From Streptomyces hiroshimensis (GTDB taxonomy: Bacteria; Actinomycetota; Actinomycetes; Streptomycetales; Streptomycetaceae): a stretch of DNA of 64,000 bases. Under the pieces are notes generated by a model. That model saw only the letters and a program-made list of their open reading frames with translations. It was not told the DNA's origin and did no database searches. Of this stretch, positions 32,167-42,098 are shown piece by piece. Position 1 is the first letter of the stretch; the number at the start of each line of letters is the position of its first letter. Made by a program: the position numbers and the translations under genes. The stretch covers positions 299,414-363,413 of the forward strand of contig NZ_BMUT01000009.1 in assembly GCF_014650335.1 (NCBI RefSeq). Direction: 5' to 3'.

Positions 32167-34497
32167 GTGTCGTCCCTCGCGCTCTACCGCCGCTACCGCC
32201 CCGAGTCCTTCGCCGAGGTCATCGGGCAGGAGCATGTCACCACCCCGTTGCAGCAGGCGCTGCGCAACAACAGGGTCAATCACGCGTATCTGTTCAGCGG
32301 GCCCCGCGGCTGCGGCAAGACGACGAGCGCGCGCATCCTCGCCCGCTGTCTGAACTGCGAGGAGGGGCCGACGCCCACTCCCTGCGGGCAGTGCCAGTCG
32401 TGCCAGGACCTCGCGCGCAACGGGCGCGGTTCGATCGATGTGATCGAGATCGACGCCGCCTCCCACGGTGGTGTGGACGATGCCCGTGAGCTGCGGGAAA
32501 AGGCCTTCTTCGGGCCCGCCTCCAGCCGCTACAAGATCTACATCATCGATGAGGCCCACATGGTCACCTCGGCGGGCTTCAACGCCCTGCTGAAGGTGGT
32601 CGAGGAGCCGCCGGAGCACCTCAAGTTCATCTTCGCGACCACGGAGCCCGAGAAGGTCATCGGCACCATCCGCTCGCGTACGCACCACTACCCGTTCCGC
32701 CTCGTCCCGCCCGGCACGCTGCGTGACTACCTGGGCGAGGTCTGCGGGCAGGAGAAGATCCCCGTTGAGGACGGCGTGCTGCCGCTCGTCGTGCGGGCCG
32801 GTGCCGGTTCCGTGCGTGACTCCATGTCCGTGATGGACCAGCTCCTGGCCGGCGCCGCCGAGGACGGTGTGACATACGCCATGGCGACGTCCCTCCTGGG
32901 CTACACGGACGGCTCCCTGCTCGACGCCGTCGTGGACGCCTTCGCGGCGAACGACGGCGCCGCGGCCTTCGAGGTCGTGGACCGCGTCATCGAGGGCGGC
33001 AACGATCCCCGCCGCTTCGTCGCCGACCTCCTTGAGCGCCTGCGCGACCTCGTGATCCTCGCCGCCGTGCCCGATGCGGTCGAGAAGGGCCTCCTGGACG
33101 CCCCTGCCGACCTCGTGGAGCGCATGCAGGCCCAGGCCGGCGTCTTCGGCCCGGGTGAGCTCAGCCGCGCCGCCGACCTGGTCAACGAGGGCCTGACGGA
33201 GATGCGCGGGGCGACCTCGCCGCGGCTGCAGCTGGAGCTGATCTGCGCACGCGTGCTGCTGCCCGCCGCGTACGACGACGAGCGGTCCGTACGGGCCCGG
33301 CTCGACAAGCTGGAGCGCGGTGCGGCCGCGCTCGTGACGGCTCCCATGGCGCCCGCCGCGGGCTACGTGCCCGGTCCCGGCGCGCACGCCCCTGACCAGG
33401 CGTACGGGCAGCCCGCGCACGCCCCCGGGCTGTCGGGTCCGGCCGCCGCCCGCGCGGCGGTCTCCGGGGCTCCTGCACCCGCTGCCGCCCCCGTCCCGGC
33501 CGCACCGGCTGCCCAGCCGGCCCCGGTGGCGCCTCCCGCCCCGGCAGCCCCGGCATCTCCGGAAGCCCCCCCGGCTCCGGCCCCGGCTCCGGCCCCGGCT
33601 CCGGCCCCCGCTCCCGAAGCCCCCGCCGCCCGCCCCGCCGGTGCCTGGCCGGCGGCTGCCGCGCCCGGCCAGGGCGCTCCCGCAGGTCAGGCGGCGGCTC
33701 CTGCCTCCGCCCCCGCCGCCGCCCGCCCGGGCGCCTGGCCCTCCGCCGCCACCCCCGGTCAGGGCCATGCCGCCGCTGCCCCGGCTCCCGCCACGCCCGC
33801 GCCTGTGCCCGCAGCCGCCCCGGCGGCCCCCGGCCAGTCCCGGCCCACCGGCGACCCCACCCAGGTCCGCCAGATGTGGCCCGCCATCCTGGACGCGGTC
33901 AAGAACCGCCGCCGCTTCACCTGGATCGTCCTCAGCCAGAACGCCGAGGTCGTCGGCTTCGACGGCACCACCCTGCAGGTCGGTTTCGCCAACGTCGGCG
34001 CGCGCGACAGCTTCGCCAACAGCGGCAGCGAGGAGGTCCTGCGCCAGGCGATCGGCGACGTCTACCAGGGCCAGGTCCAGTGGAAGATCGAGCTGCTCGT
34101 CGGCGGCGGAGGCGGCGGAGGCGCCGCAGGCGGCATGAGCGGTGGCGCCGGCGGTACGGGATTCGGCGCGCCCGCAGGCGGCTACGGCGGCGGTGGCGGC
34201 TACGCCCCCTCGGCCCCGGCTCCGGCCTCGGCCCCCGCCGCCCCCCGGCCCGCCGCGGCTCCCGCCCCGGCGGCCCCGCAGCAGCCCCAGCCCCACCAGC
34301 CCCAGGCGTCGGCTTCGTCCACACCCCCGCCCCCGGCGGCCCAGGCGTACCGCGAGCCCGAGCCCCCGCCCGTCGCCCCTGAGGACGACATGCCCGCCGA
34401 GGACGATCCCGACCTCGACGAGACGGCCCTGACCGGCCACGACCTCATCGTCCGCGAGCTGGGCGCGACGGTCATCGAAGAGATCGCCAACGAGTGA
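32167..34497 (+). CDS. dnaX: DNA polymerase III subunits gamma and tau
   Basis: The 776-residue clamp-loader subunit has Walker A GPRGCGKTT (about 45), a four-Cys zinc module (CLNC...CGQCQSC), DEAH-type Walker B IIDEAHMV and sensor FATTEPEKV. Residues from about 390 onward are Pro/Ala-rich low complexity, a usual extension in Streptomyces that links to the tau-specific polymerase-binding region (WPAILDAVKNRRRFTWIVL) and an acidic C-terminus. It loads the beta clamp and ties together the replisome. GTG 32167 begins VSSLALYRRYRPESF, the family N-terminus; the ribosome-binding site is weak. Confidence 0.95.
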   Translation: MSSLALYRRYRPESFAEVIGQEHVTTPLQQALRNNRVNHAYLFSGPRGCGKTTSARILARCLNCEEGPTPTPCGQCQSCQDLARNGRGSIDVIEIDAASHGGVDDARELREKAFFGPASSRYKIYIIDEAHMVTSAGFNALLKVVEEPPEHLKFIFATTEPEKVIGTIRSRTHHYPFRLVPPGTLRDYLGEVCGQEKIPVEDGVLPLVVRAGAGSVRDSMSVMDQLLAGAAEDGVTYAMATSLLGYTDGSLLDAVVDAFAANDGAAAFEVVDRVIEGGNDPRRFVADLLERLRDLVILAAVPDAVEKGLLDAPADLVERMQAQAGVFGPGELSRAADLVNEGLTEMRGATSPRLQLELICARVLLPAAYDDERSVRARLDKLERGAAALVTAPMAPAAGYVPGPGAHAPDQAYGQPAHAPGLSGPAAARAAVSGAPAPAAAPVPAAPAAQPAPVAPPAPAAPASPEAPPAPAPAPAPAPAPAPEAPAARPAGAWPAAAAPGQGAPAGQAAAPASAPAAARPGAWPSAATPGQGHAAAAPAPATPAPVPAAAPAAPGQSRPTGDPTQVRQMWPAILDAVKNRRRFTWIVLSQNAEVVGFDGTTLQVGFANVGARDSFANSGSEEVLRQAIGDVYQGQVQWKIELLVGGGGGGGAAGGMSGGAGGTGFGAPAGGYGGGGGYAPSAPAPASAPAAPRPAAAPAPAAPQQPQPHQPQASASSTPPPPAAQAYREPEPPPVAPEDDMPAEDDPDLDETALTGHDLIVRELGATVIEEIANE

Positions 34498-34666
34498 CCG
34501 GCAGGGATTGACCGGCAGGGAGAAGAGCAGGAAGCAGGGCAGGAGAGGCACCGGGTGCGCCGCATGCGCCCCCGGGCGCCCCCTGGCCCCCGGGCGCCCC
34601 CTGTTCTTCTTCCCCCGGCATGGGGCGCGGGAAGCGGCAACCACGTAGGCTCGGGCTACCGAAACA

Positions 34667-34690
34667 TTCGGTGGACGAACACCCACCGAA
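34667..34690. other. Short inverted repeat upstream of ybaB
   Basis: TTCGGTGG (34667-34674) and CCACCGAA (34683-34690) are perfect 8-bp arms with an 8-nt spacer in the 253-bp dnaX-ybaB gap. It could be an operator or a weak stem-loop. Nearby sequence also holds GGGCGCCCCCTG twice, about 34573-34605. Confidence 0.3.
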
Positions 34691-34750
34691 CCGCGCGCAG
34701 AACCGCGCGCCGAACGTGCACCAACGTCGTCGACAGCCAGGAGCGAACCC

Positions 34751-35095
34751 GTGATTCCCGGTGGTGGCCAGCCCAACATGCAGCAGCTCCTCCAGCAGGC
34801 GCAGAAGATGCAGCAGGATCTCGCTGCAGCGCAGGAAGAGCTCGCCCGTACGCCCGTCGAGGGCTCGTCGGGCGGCGGCCTGGTGAAGGCCACGGTCACC
34901 GGCTCCGGCGAGCTCCAGGCCCTGGTCATCGACCCCAAGGCCGTCGACCCCGAGGACACCGAGACCCTCGCGGATCTCATCCTCGCCGCCGTCCGTGACG
35001 CCAATACCGCCGCCCAGCAGCTGCAGGAGCAGAAGCTCGGCCCGCTCGCCCAGGGCCTGGGCGGCGGCAGCGGCATCCCGGGCCTGCCGTTCTGA
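34751..35095 (+). CDS. YbaB/EbfC family nucleoid-associated protein
   Basis: The 114-residue protein opens MIPGGGQPNMQQLLQQAQKM with a coiled N-terminal helix, followed by GGGLVKATVTGSGELQALVIDP, the YbaB core strand region. YbaB proteins form tweezer-shaped dimers that bind DNA and are nearly always encoded between dnaX and recR. GTG 34751 follows AGGAG at 7 nt. Confidence 0.93.
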   Translation: MIPGGGQPNMQQLLQQAQKMQQDLAAAQEELARTPVEGSSGGGLVKATVTGSGELQALVIDPKAVDPEDTETLADLILAAVRDANTAAQQLQEQKLGPLAQGLGGGSGIPGLPF

Positions 35096-35146
35096 CGGCG
35101 GTCGGCCCGCCACCGCTGAACAACATCAAGAAGGAGCATTCGATCC

Positions 35147-35746
35147 GTGTATGAAGGCGTGGTCCAGGACCTCATCGACGAGCTGGGCAGGCTGCCCGGC
35201 GTCGGTCCCAAGAGCGCGCAGCGGATCGCCTTCCACATCCTCCAGGCCGAGCCGGCCGACGTCCGTCGGCTCGCCCACGCCCTGACCGAGGTCAAGGCCA
35301 AGGTCCGCTTCTGCGCGGTCTGCGGCAATGTCGCCCAGGAGGAGCGGTGCCGGGTCTGCCAGGATCCGCGCCGCGACCCCTCGGTGATCTGCGTCGTGGA
35401 GGAGTCCAAGGACGTCGTCGCCATCGAGCGGACGAGAGAGTTCCGCGGCCGCTACCACGTGCTCGGCGGGGCGATCAGCCCCATCGAGGGCATCGGTCCC
35501 GACGATCTGCGCATCCGCGAGCTGCTCACCCGGCTCGCGGACGGCACCGTCACCGAGCTGATTCTGGCCACCGACCCCAATCTGGAAGGTGAGGCCACTG
35601 CCACGTACCTCGCCCGCATGGTGAAACCCATGGGGCTCAAGGTCACGCGGCTGGCCAGCGGCCTCCCCGTGGGGGGAGACCTTGAATACGCCGACGAGGT
35701 CACGCTCGGGCGTGCCTTCGAAGGGAGACGACTTCTCGATGTCTGA
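35147..35746 (+). CDS. recR: Recombination mediator RecR
   Basis: The 199-residue protein has an HhH motif (GRLPGVGPKSAQRIAFHIL), a four-Cys zinc finger (CAVCGNVAQEERCRVC) and a TOPRIM domain (VVEESKDVVAIE...LATDPNLEGEATA). It works with RecO/RecF to load RecA at gaps. GTG 35147 follows AAGGAG. Its stop overlaps the DUF5063 start by 8 bp. Confidence 0.96.
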   Translation: MYEGVVQDLIDELGRLPGVGPKSAQRIAFHILQAEPADVRRLAHALTEVKAKVRFCAVCGNVAQEERCRVCQDPRRDPSVICVVEESKDVVAIERTREFRGRYHVLGGAISPIEGIGPDDLRIRELLTRLADGTVTELILATDPNLEGEATATYLARMVKPMGLKVTRLASGLPVGGDLEYADEVTLGRAFEGRRLLDV

Positions 35747-36395
35747 CGCAACGCTGCACGACGCCAAACGCGACCCCGACGACTTCGCGGTCTCGGTCGC
35801 GGACTCCATCGAGAGCTTCATCGTCGCCGTCGCCGAGGTGTCGCGCGGCGATGAGCCCGACAGCGCCGTGCCCTTCCTGCTGCTGGAGGTCTCCCAGCTC
35901 CTCCTCACCGGCGGCAGGCTCGGCGCGCACGAGGACTTCCTCCCCGACGAGCGGTACGAGCCCGACGTGGGCCCCGAGCCGGATGTCGACGAGCTGCGGG
36001 AGCGCTTCGCTCTGCTCCTCGACCCCGTGGACGTCTACTCGGAGGTCTTCGACCCCTACGTGCCGCGCTCCGCCCCCGTCGCCTGCCGGATCTCCGACGA
36101 CCTGGCCGACATCATCACCGACCTGCGGCACGGCATGGCCCACTACCGCGACGGCCGGGTCAGCGAGGCCCTGTGGTGGTGGCAGTTCTCCTACCTGTCC
36201 AACTGGGGCCCGACGGCCTCGGCCGCCCTCCGCGCCCTCCAGTCCCTGGTCGCCCACGTCCGCCTCGACCAGCCGCTGGACGAGCTGGGTGACCTCGACA
36301 CCGACTCCGGGGCCACGGAGGAGCAGCTCGCCGAGGAGGCGGGCCGCGTGATGGAGGCGGAGATCGCGGGCCCGCTGGGGCTGCGCGGCGCCTGA
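35739..36395 (+). CDS. DUF5063 domain-containing protein
   Basis: The 218-residue acidic soluble protein matches the actinobacterial DUF5063 family, seen in AVSVADSIESFIVAVAEVSRG and the Trp-rich ALWWWQFSYLSNWGPTA segment. Its function is unknown. The gene overlaps recR (ATGTCTGA), so it is co-translated with it, a conserved arrangement in Streptomyces. Confidence 0.88.
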   Translation: MSDATLHDAKRDPDDFAVSVADSIESFIVAVAEVSRGDEPDSAVPFLLLEVSQLLLTGGRLGAHEDFLPDERYEPDVGPEPDVDELRERFALLLDPVDVYSEVFDPYVPRSAPVACRISDDLADIITDLRHGMAHYRDGRVSEALWWWQFSYLSNWGPTASAALRALQSLVAHVRLDQPLDELGDLDTDSGATEEQLAEEAGRVMEAEIAGPLGLRGA

Positions 36396-36565
36396 CCGGC
36401 TGCGGCCGCCGCGCCGGGCTGCGGCCGCGCCCCGTCCCCCCCCCCCACGCGCACACGAACAATGCGCGCACTTCGGCCATAGTTGAGGATTCGACGTTCC
36501 CGATCTCCCTCCCCTCATAGCCTGCATGCGGACCCCGTACGAGGGGACGACGAGGGGATGAGGAC

Positions 36566-37588
36566 ATGGACGCCACGCCCGGCACGGACCACCCGGCCCT
36601 GACAGCCCAGTTGGGCGACATCGCAATGGGCTTCTTCTACGCCTCCGCGCTGCGCGCCGTGGCCGTCCACCGCGTCGCCGACCACCTCGCCGGCGGCCCT
36701 CTGCAGCCCGACGAGCTCGGCCGGCGCGCGGGCCTGCACGGGCCGACGCTGCGCCGCGTCCTGCGCCTGCTGGCCACGCGCGGCGTCTTCCAGGAGGACG
36801 GACAGGGCGCCTTCGGCCTCACCCCGTCCGCCGAGCTGCTCCGTACGGACGTGCCCGGCTCGGCGCACAGCGGGATGGTCTGGATCACCGAGGAGGTCTT
36901 CCAGCGCTCGGCCGCGGGCCTGGAGGACGCCCTGCGGACGGGCGTGACGCCGTTCGACGCGGCGTACGGCATGCCGTTCTTCGACTACCTGCGTACGGAC
37001 GCGGAGGCGCAGGCCCGGTTCGACACGGGCATGGCCGCCATGTCCGGCCCCGAGGACGAGATCGTCGCCGAGGCGTACGCGTTCCCGGCCACCGGCACGG
37101 TCGTGGACGTCGGTGGCGGCCGCGGCGGCCTCCTGCGGGCCGTGCTCACGCGCAACCCCGGGCTCTCCGGCGTCCTGTTCGACCAGGAACAGACCGTCGC
37201 CACGCACCTCTTGGACGTCAAAGAGACCGCAGGCCGCTGGCGTACGGACGGCGGGAGCTTCTTCGAGGCCGTGACGCCGGGCGGCGACCTCTATCTGCTG
37301 AAGCACATCCTCCACGACTGGAACGACGAGGACTGCCTGCGCATCCTGCGCGCGATCCGTGCGGCGATCGTCCCCGGCGGCACGCTGCTGGCGGTGGACG
37401 CGATCCTCCCGCCGGGCAACGATCCGCACTTCGCCAAGATGGTGGACATCATCATGCTGGCCTGTCTGAGGGGCCGGGAACGTACGGAGGAGGAATTCCG
37501 CTCGCTGCTCGGCGAGGCGGGCTTCCGGGTGAACCGGATCGTTCCCACGGAGACCTTCTCCTCGATCATCGAGGCGGTGGCGGTCTAA
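36566..37588 (+). CDS. SAM-dependent O-methyltransferase (plant-OMT-like, dimerisation domain)
   Basis: The 340-residue protein has an N-terminal winged-helix dimerisation domain (about 20-100; AVHRVADHLAGG, LRRVLRLLATRGVF). A class I methyltransferase fold follows, with SAM motif VVDVGGGRGGLLRAVL (about 176) and the KHILHDWNDEDC segment containing the general-base His of O-methyltransferases. It probably methylates a hydroxylated small aromatic. It is monocistronic: there is a terminator at 37616-37649, and the upstream 170 bp include an 11-C homopolymer at 36436-36446. It lies at the left edge of a variable stretch between recR/DUF5063 and ask. Confidence 0.88.
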   Translation: MDATPGTDHPALTAQLGDIAMGFFYASALRAVAVHRVADHLAGGPLQPDELGRRAGLHGPTLRRVLRLLATRGVFQEDGQGAFGLTPSAELLRTDVPGSAHSGMVWITEEVFQRSAAGLEDALRTGVTPFDAAYGMPFFDYLRTDAEAQARFDTGMAAMSGPEDEIVAEAYAFPATGTVVDVGGGRGGLLRAVLTRNPGLSGVLFDQEQTVATHLLDVKETAGRWRTDGGSFFEAVTPGGDLYLLKHILHDWNDEDCLRILRAIRAAIVPGGTLLAVDAILPPGNDPHFAKMVDIIMLACLRGRERTEEEFRSLLGEAGFRVNRIVPTETFSSIIEAVAV

Positions 37589-37615
37589 CCCTGCCAACCC
37601 CGACGCGGCGATAAC

Positions 37616-37649
37616 GTTCCCCCGTACACGCACACTCGTGCGGGGGAAC
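37616..37649 (+). terminator. Rho-independent-like terminator after the methyltransferase
   Basis: GTTCCCCCGTAC (37616-37627) pairs with GTGCGGGGGAAC (37638-37649), 12 bp with one wobble and a 10-nt loop, followed by TTT. Confidence 0.75.
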
Positions 37650-37735
37650 TTTGGCCGTTCTGGCTCGTATCCGGCTGGCCGGTCTTAGCCTCTGGCGCAA
37701 CCATGTCGGTACGGACCGTGAGGTGAACGGCGACG

Positions 37736-38545
37736 ATGCTGCGCAATTCCCGACCCCCCATTGCATGGCGGTACTGCGGCGGCCAGATCAAGATGTGGCG
37801 CGCACAAGCGGACGTCTCGCGCGAAGAGTTGGCGGCGGAGGCCAACTACGACGTCGAGACAGTGAAGTCGATGGAGCAGGGGCGACGGCGGCCCACGCAG
37901 AGACTGCTGATGGTGGCGGACCAGCTGTGCGGCGCGAGGGGGTTCCTGATCGCGGCGGAAGAGTACCTGCTGCCGGAGAAGGACCTGTCGCGAGCGCCGG
38001 AATACATGGCTGCTGAGGCCGTGGCAGTGGTCGTGCACGGCTTTGAGCTCGTGCTCATTCCTGGCTTGCTGCAAACCGAGGAGTACACGCGAACGATCAT
38101 GAGTGGGAGCATTCCCCTCATCCCCGAGGAGAGGATCGAGAGCGGTATCGCATATCGCGTGGGGCGCCAAGGGCGACTGGGCGACGAGACGGTGCTGTTC
38201 AACTTCGTGATCTATGAGGCGGCCCTACGTGCCATGGTGGGCGGCCCAACAGTGATGAAGGGACAGCTTCGGAGGCTGCTGCAGGTAGGGGAGCAGCGAA
38301 ACGTGTTCATCCAAGTTCTGCCCGCCGGGCAAGGCTACTTCCACGGAATGGGAGGGGCGTTCACGGTCCTGCAGGGCCCGGAGGGTGAGCACTTCGCCTA
38401 CACCGAGTGCCAGGGGGCTACCTCGCTGGACTCGGAAGGGGAGAGGGTCAGTGCAATGGTGAACCGCTTTGCCATGCTCCGCATGCAGGCCCTCGGCGAG
38501 GAGGAGTCCAGGCGGTTCATCGCTACGTTGATGGAGGAGTTGTGA
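37736..38545 (+). CDS. XRE-family regulator with DUF5753 (Scr1-type) domain
   Basis: The 269-residue protein has an HTH at about 20-65 (QADVSREELAAEANYDVETV) and a C-terminal DUF5753 domain (FELVLIPGLLQTEEYTRTIM, VFIQVLPAGQGYFHGMGGAF). These regulators are paired with short DUF397 proteins in Streptomyces and influence development or antibiotic production. Its stop overlaps the DUF397 GTG start (GTGA), so the pair is co-translated. The N-terminus (MLRNSRPPIAWRYCGGQIKM) is somewhat longer than usual. Confidence 0.93.
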   Translation: MLRNSRPPIAWRYCGGQIKMWRAQADVSREELAAEANYDVETVKSMEQGRRRPTQRLLMVADQLCGARGFLIAAEEYLLPEKDLSRAPEYMAAEAVAVVVHGFELVLIPGLLQTEEYTRTIMSGSIPLIPEERIESGIAYRVGRQGRLGDETVLFNFVIYEAALRAMVGGPTVMKGQLRRLLQVGEQRNVFIQVLPAGQGYFHGMGGAFTVLQGPEGEHFAYTECQGATSLDSEGERVSAMVNRFAMLRMQALGEEESRRFIATLMEEL

Positions 38546-38736
38546 GTGTCAGGCTGAGGTGGATCAAGTCCAGCTACAGCGGCGAGACGCAGAATCTCAA
38601 CTGCGTTGAGGTGGCTGCCATGTCAGGTGCGATGCGGGTCCGAGACTCGAAGCTCGGGGGTATCGGTCCGCGGCTGTCGATACCGGCCCACGCCTGGGAA
38701 GCGTTCATAACCTACGCGTCTGGGGCGGCGGACTGA
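38542..38736 (+). CDS. DUF397 domain-containing protein
   Basis: The 64-residue protein contains the signature WIKSSYSGETQNLNCVEVA, then VRDSKL...AWEAFI. DUF397 proteins bind and antagonise their cognate DUF5753 regulator in the systems studied. It starts at a GTG overlapping the regulator stop. Confidence 0.92.
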   Translation: MSVRLRWIKSSYSGETQNLNCVEVAAMSGAMRVRDSKLGGIGPRLSIPAHAWEAFITYASGAAD

Positions 38737-38910
38737 GCTTCGGGCGCCGGGCGTCGAGATTCGAGCCCTCTATGCAAGGAATGGGCGGGGAGGTTGAACC
38801 CACCCTCCCACCCATGGCGTAGGTGTGGCAGCGAGCGCTGAAGTCGCCTATACCACAAGAGACATGACTTTACGTGATCGGGTCGCGACGATCCGCTGCG
38901 GCCGTGTAGC

Positions 38911-39939
38911 GTGCGCAGCAACAAGCAACCCCCGCCGGTGCTAGCAACACCGAACGGGGGTCTGACCATCGAGATCGAGAGACGCGATCCCTTGGCTGCA
39001 GCCAACCTTAGCGCTGACGCGCTCCCGTACGCGCCCCCCATGGCCCGACCCGGCTTCGGAAAACGCTCCGCACCCGGTCAGGCGCCCCGCCGCGCGGACG
39101 ACTTCGCTCACCTGCCCGCCCGCGAGGCATCCGTCGCCGGCTACCTGGACCGCCTGCCCGAGGGCGCGGCCATGGACGTGAAGACTCTGGCCAAGGAGCT
39201 GGCGGCGTACGGCCAGCAGGCCATCCGCACCGCGCTCAATTACCTCGCGCAGGCCGGGCACCTGTGCCGCCGCCGCGAGCCGGTGGGGGAGGGCCGTACG
39301 CAGTGGGTGTTCCGTACGTACTTCTCGCGGACGCCACGGAACGAGGTGTGGTGGAAGAGGTTTTTGAGGGGCGACGCACCACCCGAGCAGGTTGACGCCG
39401 CCCCCGAACCCGAACCCGTACCGGCGGCGCAGCCCCCGGCCCGCTCCCGCGCGTACAAGACGCTGGCGACGCTGGGCCGTACGGGCGACCGCCGCCTGAC
39501 GCTGTCGGCGTCGGAATGTGCGCAGTTGGAGCCGCTGGTGGCGGAATGGTTCGCGCGGGGAGCGAGCGAGGCGGACATCGTCCGGGCCGTGGCGTCGGGC
39601 CTCCCGCCGGAAGTCCACTGCGCGGGCGCCTTCGCCCGCCGCCGACTGATCGACAAGATCCCTCCGGAACGGTTCCACGAGCCCGCCGACCTGCCCGGTC
39701 CGGCGCCCGCCGAGAAGGTGCAGTGCAGGACGTGCTGCGCCCCAGGCCCCCCGGAAGCGTTCTCGGAAGGCCTGTGCCGCGCCTGCCTGCCGCCGAGTGC
39801 GTCGCACGCTGCCGAGGAGGCACTCGCTGCCGAGCGTGCGGAGGGGGTCCGGCGCCGTGTGGCAGACCTGAAGGCGTCTTTGGTCCGGCAACGGCCGGGC
39901 GATGTGTTGAACAGGAAATCAGCCCGCAAGCGGAGGTAG
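38911..39939 (+). CDS. Winged-helix DNA-binding protein with C-terminal zinc-ribbon-like motif
   Basis: 342 residues from GTG 38911. A helix-turn-helix-like region (about 65-130; MDVKTLAKELAAYGQQAIRTALNYLAQAGHLCRRREP...WVFRTYF) is followed by a Pro-rich linker. A second helical domain and CRTCC...GLCRAC near 275-295 could bind zinc, and the C-terminus is basic. The family is common in Streptomyces but uncharacterised. The N-terminus is doubtful: codons 7-17 overlap a hairpin (38929-38960), no Shine-Dalgarno precedes GTG 38911, and ATG 39040 (MARPGFGKRS) is an alternative. Confidence 0.7.
   Translation: MRSNKQPPPVLATPNGGLTIEIERRDPLAAANLSADALPYAPPMARPGFGKRSAPGQAPRRADDFAHLPAREASVAGYLDRLPEGAAMDVKTLAKELAAYGQQAIRTALNYLAQAGHLCRRREPVGEGRTQWVFRTYFSRTPRNEVWWKRFLRGDAPPEQVDAAPEPEPVPAAQPPARSRAYKTLATLGRTGDRRLTLSASECAQLEPLVAEWFARGASEADIVRAVASGLPPEVHCAGAFARRRLIDKIPPERFHEPADLPGPAPAEKVQCRTCCAPGPPEAFSEGLCRACLPPSASHAAEEALAAERAEGVRRRVADLKASLVRQRPGDVLNRKSARKRR
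38929..38960. other. Hairpin element at the 5' end of the winged-helix gene
   Basis: CCCCCG (38929-38934) pairs with CGGGGG (38955-38960), and CGGTG (38936-38940) with CACCG (38948-38952), with a 7-nt loop CTAGCAA. It falls where the annotated start region is, so it may be an RNA regulatory or att-like element rather than coding sequence. Confidence 0.5.
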
Positions 39940-39968
39940 CCCCCTCCCGAACCCTGGAGGTACCCCCT

Positions 39969-40298
39969 GTGGATGACGCTATGACCTACCGCGCCTACGA
40001 GCAGGTGTACATCGAGCTGCTCAGTGCCGCCGCCCATCTCGACACAGTGCGTCGTGTGGACCTGGATGCCGTCGAACCTTGCGCCACCGCAGCCATGCAC
40101 GCGGTCCGTTTCGCCGTCGCCATCCTGTCACCGGCCGTCCCGACGCTACCGCCGCCCCGCTTTCCGGACGACACGGAGCGCCTGCTGCAGCTCGCCGCGA
40201 ATTGGCGTGAGGCGGCACTTGGGCTCGGTGACTTCACACCTCCGCGCCCCGACTTGCGAGTGGTCGGCGACACGGCACCGCCGTCGAAGAAGACGTGA
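39969..40298 (+). CDS. Small hypothetical protein
   Basis: 109 residues, mostly helical (TYRAYEQVYIELLSAAAHLDTV...AMHAVRFAVAIL). No family is recognised. GTG 39969 is chosen because GGAGG lies exactly 8 nt upstream; ATG 39981 would lose four residues. It follows the winged-helix gene by 29 bp on the same strand and converges with the NTPase gene (4-bp gap). Confidence 0.6.
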   Translation: MDDAMTYRAYEQVYIELLSAAAHLDTVRRVDLDAVEPCATAAMHAVRFAVAILSPAVPTLPPPRFPDDTERLLQLAANWREAALGLGDFTPPRPDLRVVGDTAPPSKKT

Positions 40299-40302
40299 CC
40301 TT

Positions 40303-42098
40303 TTAGCGCTCGGTCTCCTCAGCGCGGACGAGGGCTTCATGGGCCCGTTCTTTGAGTGCCTTTACTCTGCGCAGGACCCGTTCGTCCGCGGGGAGCGGCA
40401 GCAGAATGGCCAAGGCCTGATCGATTGCGGCAAGCGAGTCGTTGATACTGCCCGTGAGCACAATGTGTTCGGCGAGGTCGAGATAGGCCCTGGCTCGCAC
40501 GTATGGGTCCTCATCGTCGACGAGCAGCTTGGACGTGACCCCGGCGCTTACCGCGGTGAAGCTCACGTAGCCGGCGAAGCCCGGGACTGGATTCGGCACC
40601 CTGACCCGTTGCAGGACGCTGGTGGGGAGAGTCGCGAGCACCGTGAGGCCCAGACGGACGGCGTCGTCGTTCGATTCGAGCACGAGGTCCAACTGTGTGA
40701 GGTACAGCGGTGCGAGCTCGTGCTCGGCCAGGTGAGGCCACCGTGCCGAGGCGGAGGCGAGCGTGTAGAGGGCGTGCCGGGGCCACCCCGGCAACTCGCC
40801 TTTGTCGGCCAGGAGCCGGCGGGCGGCACCCGTGGCCCACGGATCCGGCGCGTAGTCCTCCACCTCATGCCCGGGCGTGGTCAACGCGATGAAGTCCTCG
40901 GCGAGGACGTCCGGGTAGAGGGGCTCCAGCACGGTTCCGGTGTGCGGGGTGGAGGACGGATACGGCACCGCATGGTCCGTGAGGAGCCGGGCCGCGTCCC
41001 CGTCCGGGCAGGCGTCGATCGCGGTCAGGGCCGCCCGGCCGTCCTGATACGTCACGGCACCCGTAAGAGCCGCCGTATAGACGGCTCGGCCGAGTGCGTC
41101 CGGGGGCGTCGTGACGCGGCTATTGGCGTGCAGTGTCTGCCAGTGGTCACGTTCACGGTTCAGGAGATAGGCGGAGAACTGCGCCGGAGTGTTCAGGCCC
41201 GTCTCCGCCTGCTCCGGGTTACGGCGTACGCGGTCTACCTCTGCCAGCGCCGCCATGTGGATGGCGAGGACCGACCGGAAGCCGGAGTCTTTGGACAGTA
41301 CGACGGGCGGCGGGAAGATACCGCGCGCCCCGGGCGCCTTCAGGGCGGCAGCGAACCGCTCCCGTGCCGCCGCGAAAAGATCTCCCGCGCTCGTGATCGG
41401 GTCATCCGCCAGCGTCGACAGCGGCAATTGGTCCGTCGCCAGGCCCATCCGGTCCAGCCGATTGGCGAGCGGCTGCCACCATGCCCCCGCGGGCCGGGCC
41501 ACCAGCAGCACCCGGGCCGGGCGGCCCTCCTGGCGTGCTGCGTCCTGCATGAGCTCCAGCAGGTCGGTGACCGGCCACCGTTCGGCGTAGTCGGCCACCA
41601 TCAGTACGCCGGTTCCGGCCTTGTCCGCCCGGCACGCCGCGGTCCCCACCGGCGCCGGGTCGCTCGCATGTCGCGCCTGCAGTACGTCCCAGCCCGCTTC
41701 ACAGCTCAGCGTCGCGAACCGCGCCGCCAACCGCGTCTTGCCCTGGCCGCCCGGCCCGTGCAACAGCAGCACCGACACGGACGGCGCGCCGTCACGCCAC
41801 TCCGCGAGCCGCGCCAGCTCGGCGGACCGCCCCGTAAAGGGGACGACTCCCTGCCGGGCCAGCAGCAGGCGGGCCGGCTGGGCGCGGGCCTCCTCGACGG
41901 TCAGCCGGGGGCGGGCCGACGGGAAGGCGTCCACCCGGTACAGCGGGGGCTCCCCACCGGTGACGGACACATCGCCCGTCACAGCCGTCACCTGCACCAC
42001 GGACCCGTAGACGACCGACCCCGCGACCCACGACCCGCGGCCGCGCTTCTCCGGGCCACGCGTTTCCGGACGCCGCCGCTCCGGCCACCAGCGGGCCA

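Noticed and set aside
36436..36446. An 11-C homopolymer as a phase-variation tract
   Set aside because: It is intergenic, 120 bp before the methyltransferase start; it could affect a promoter but is not in a coding frame, and may be a sequencing artefact.
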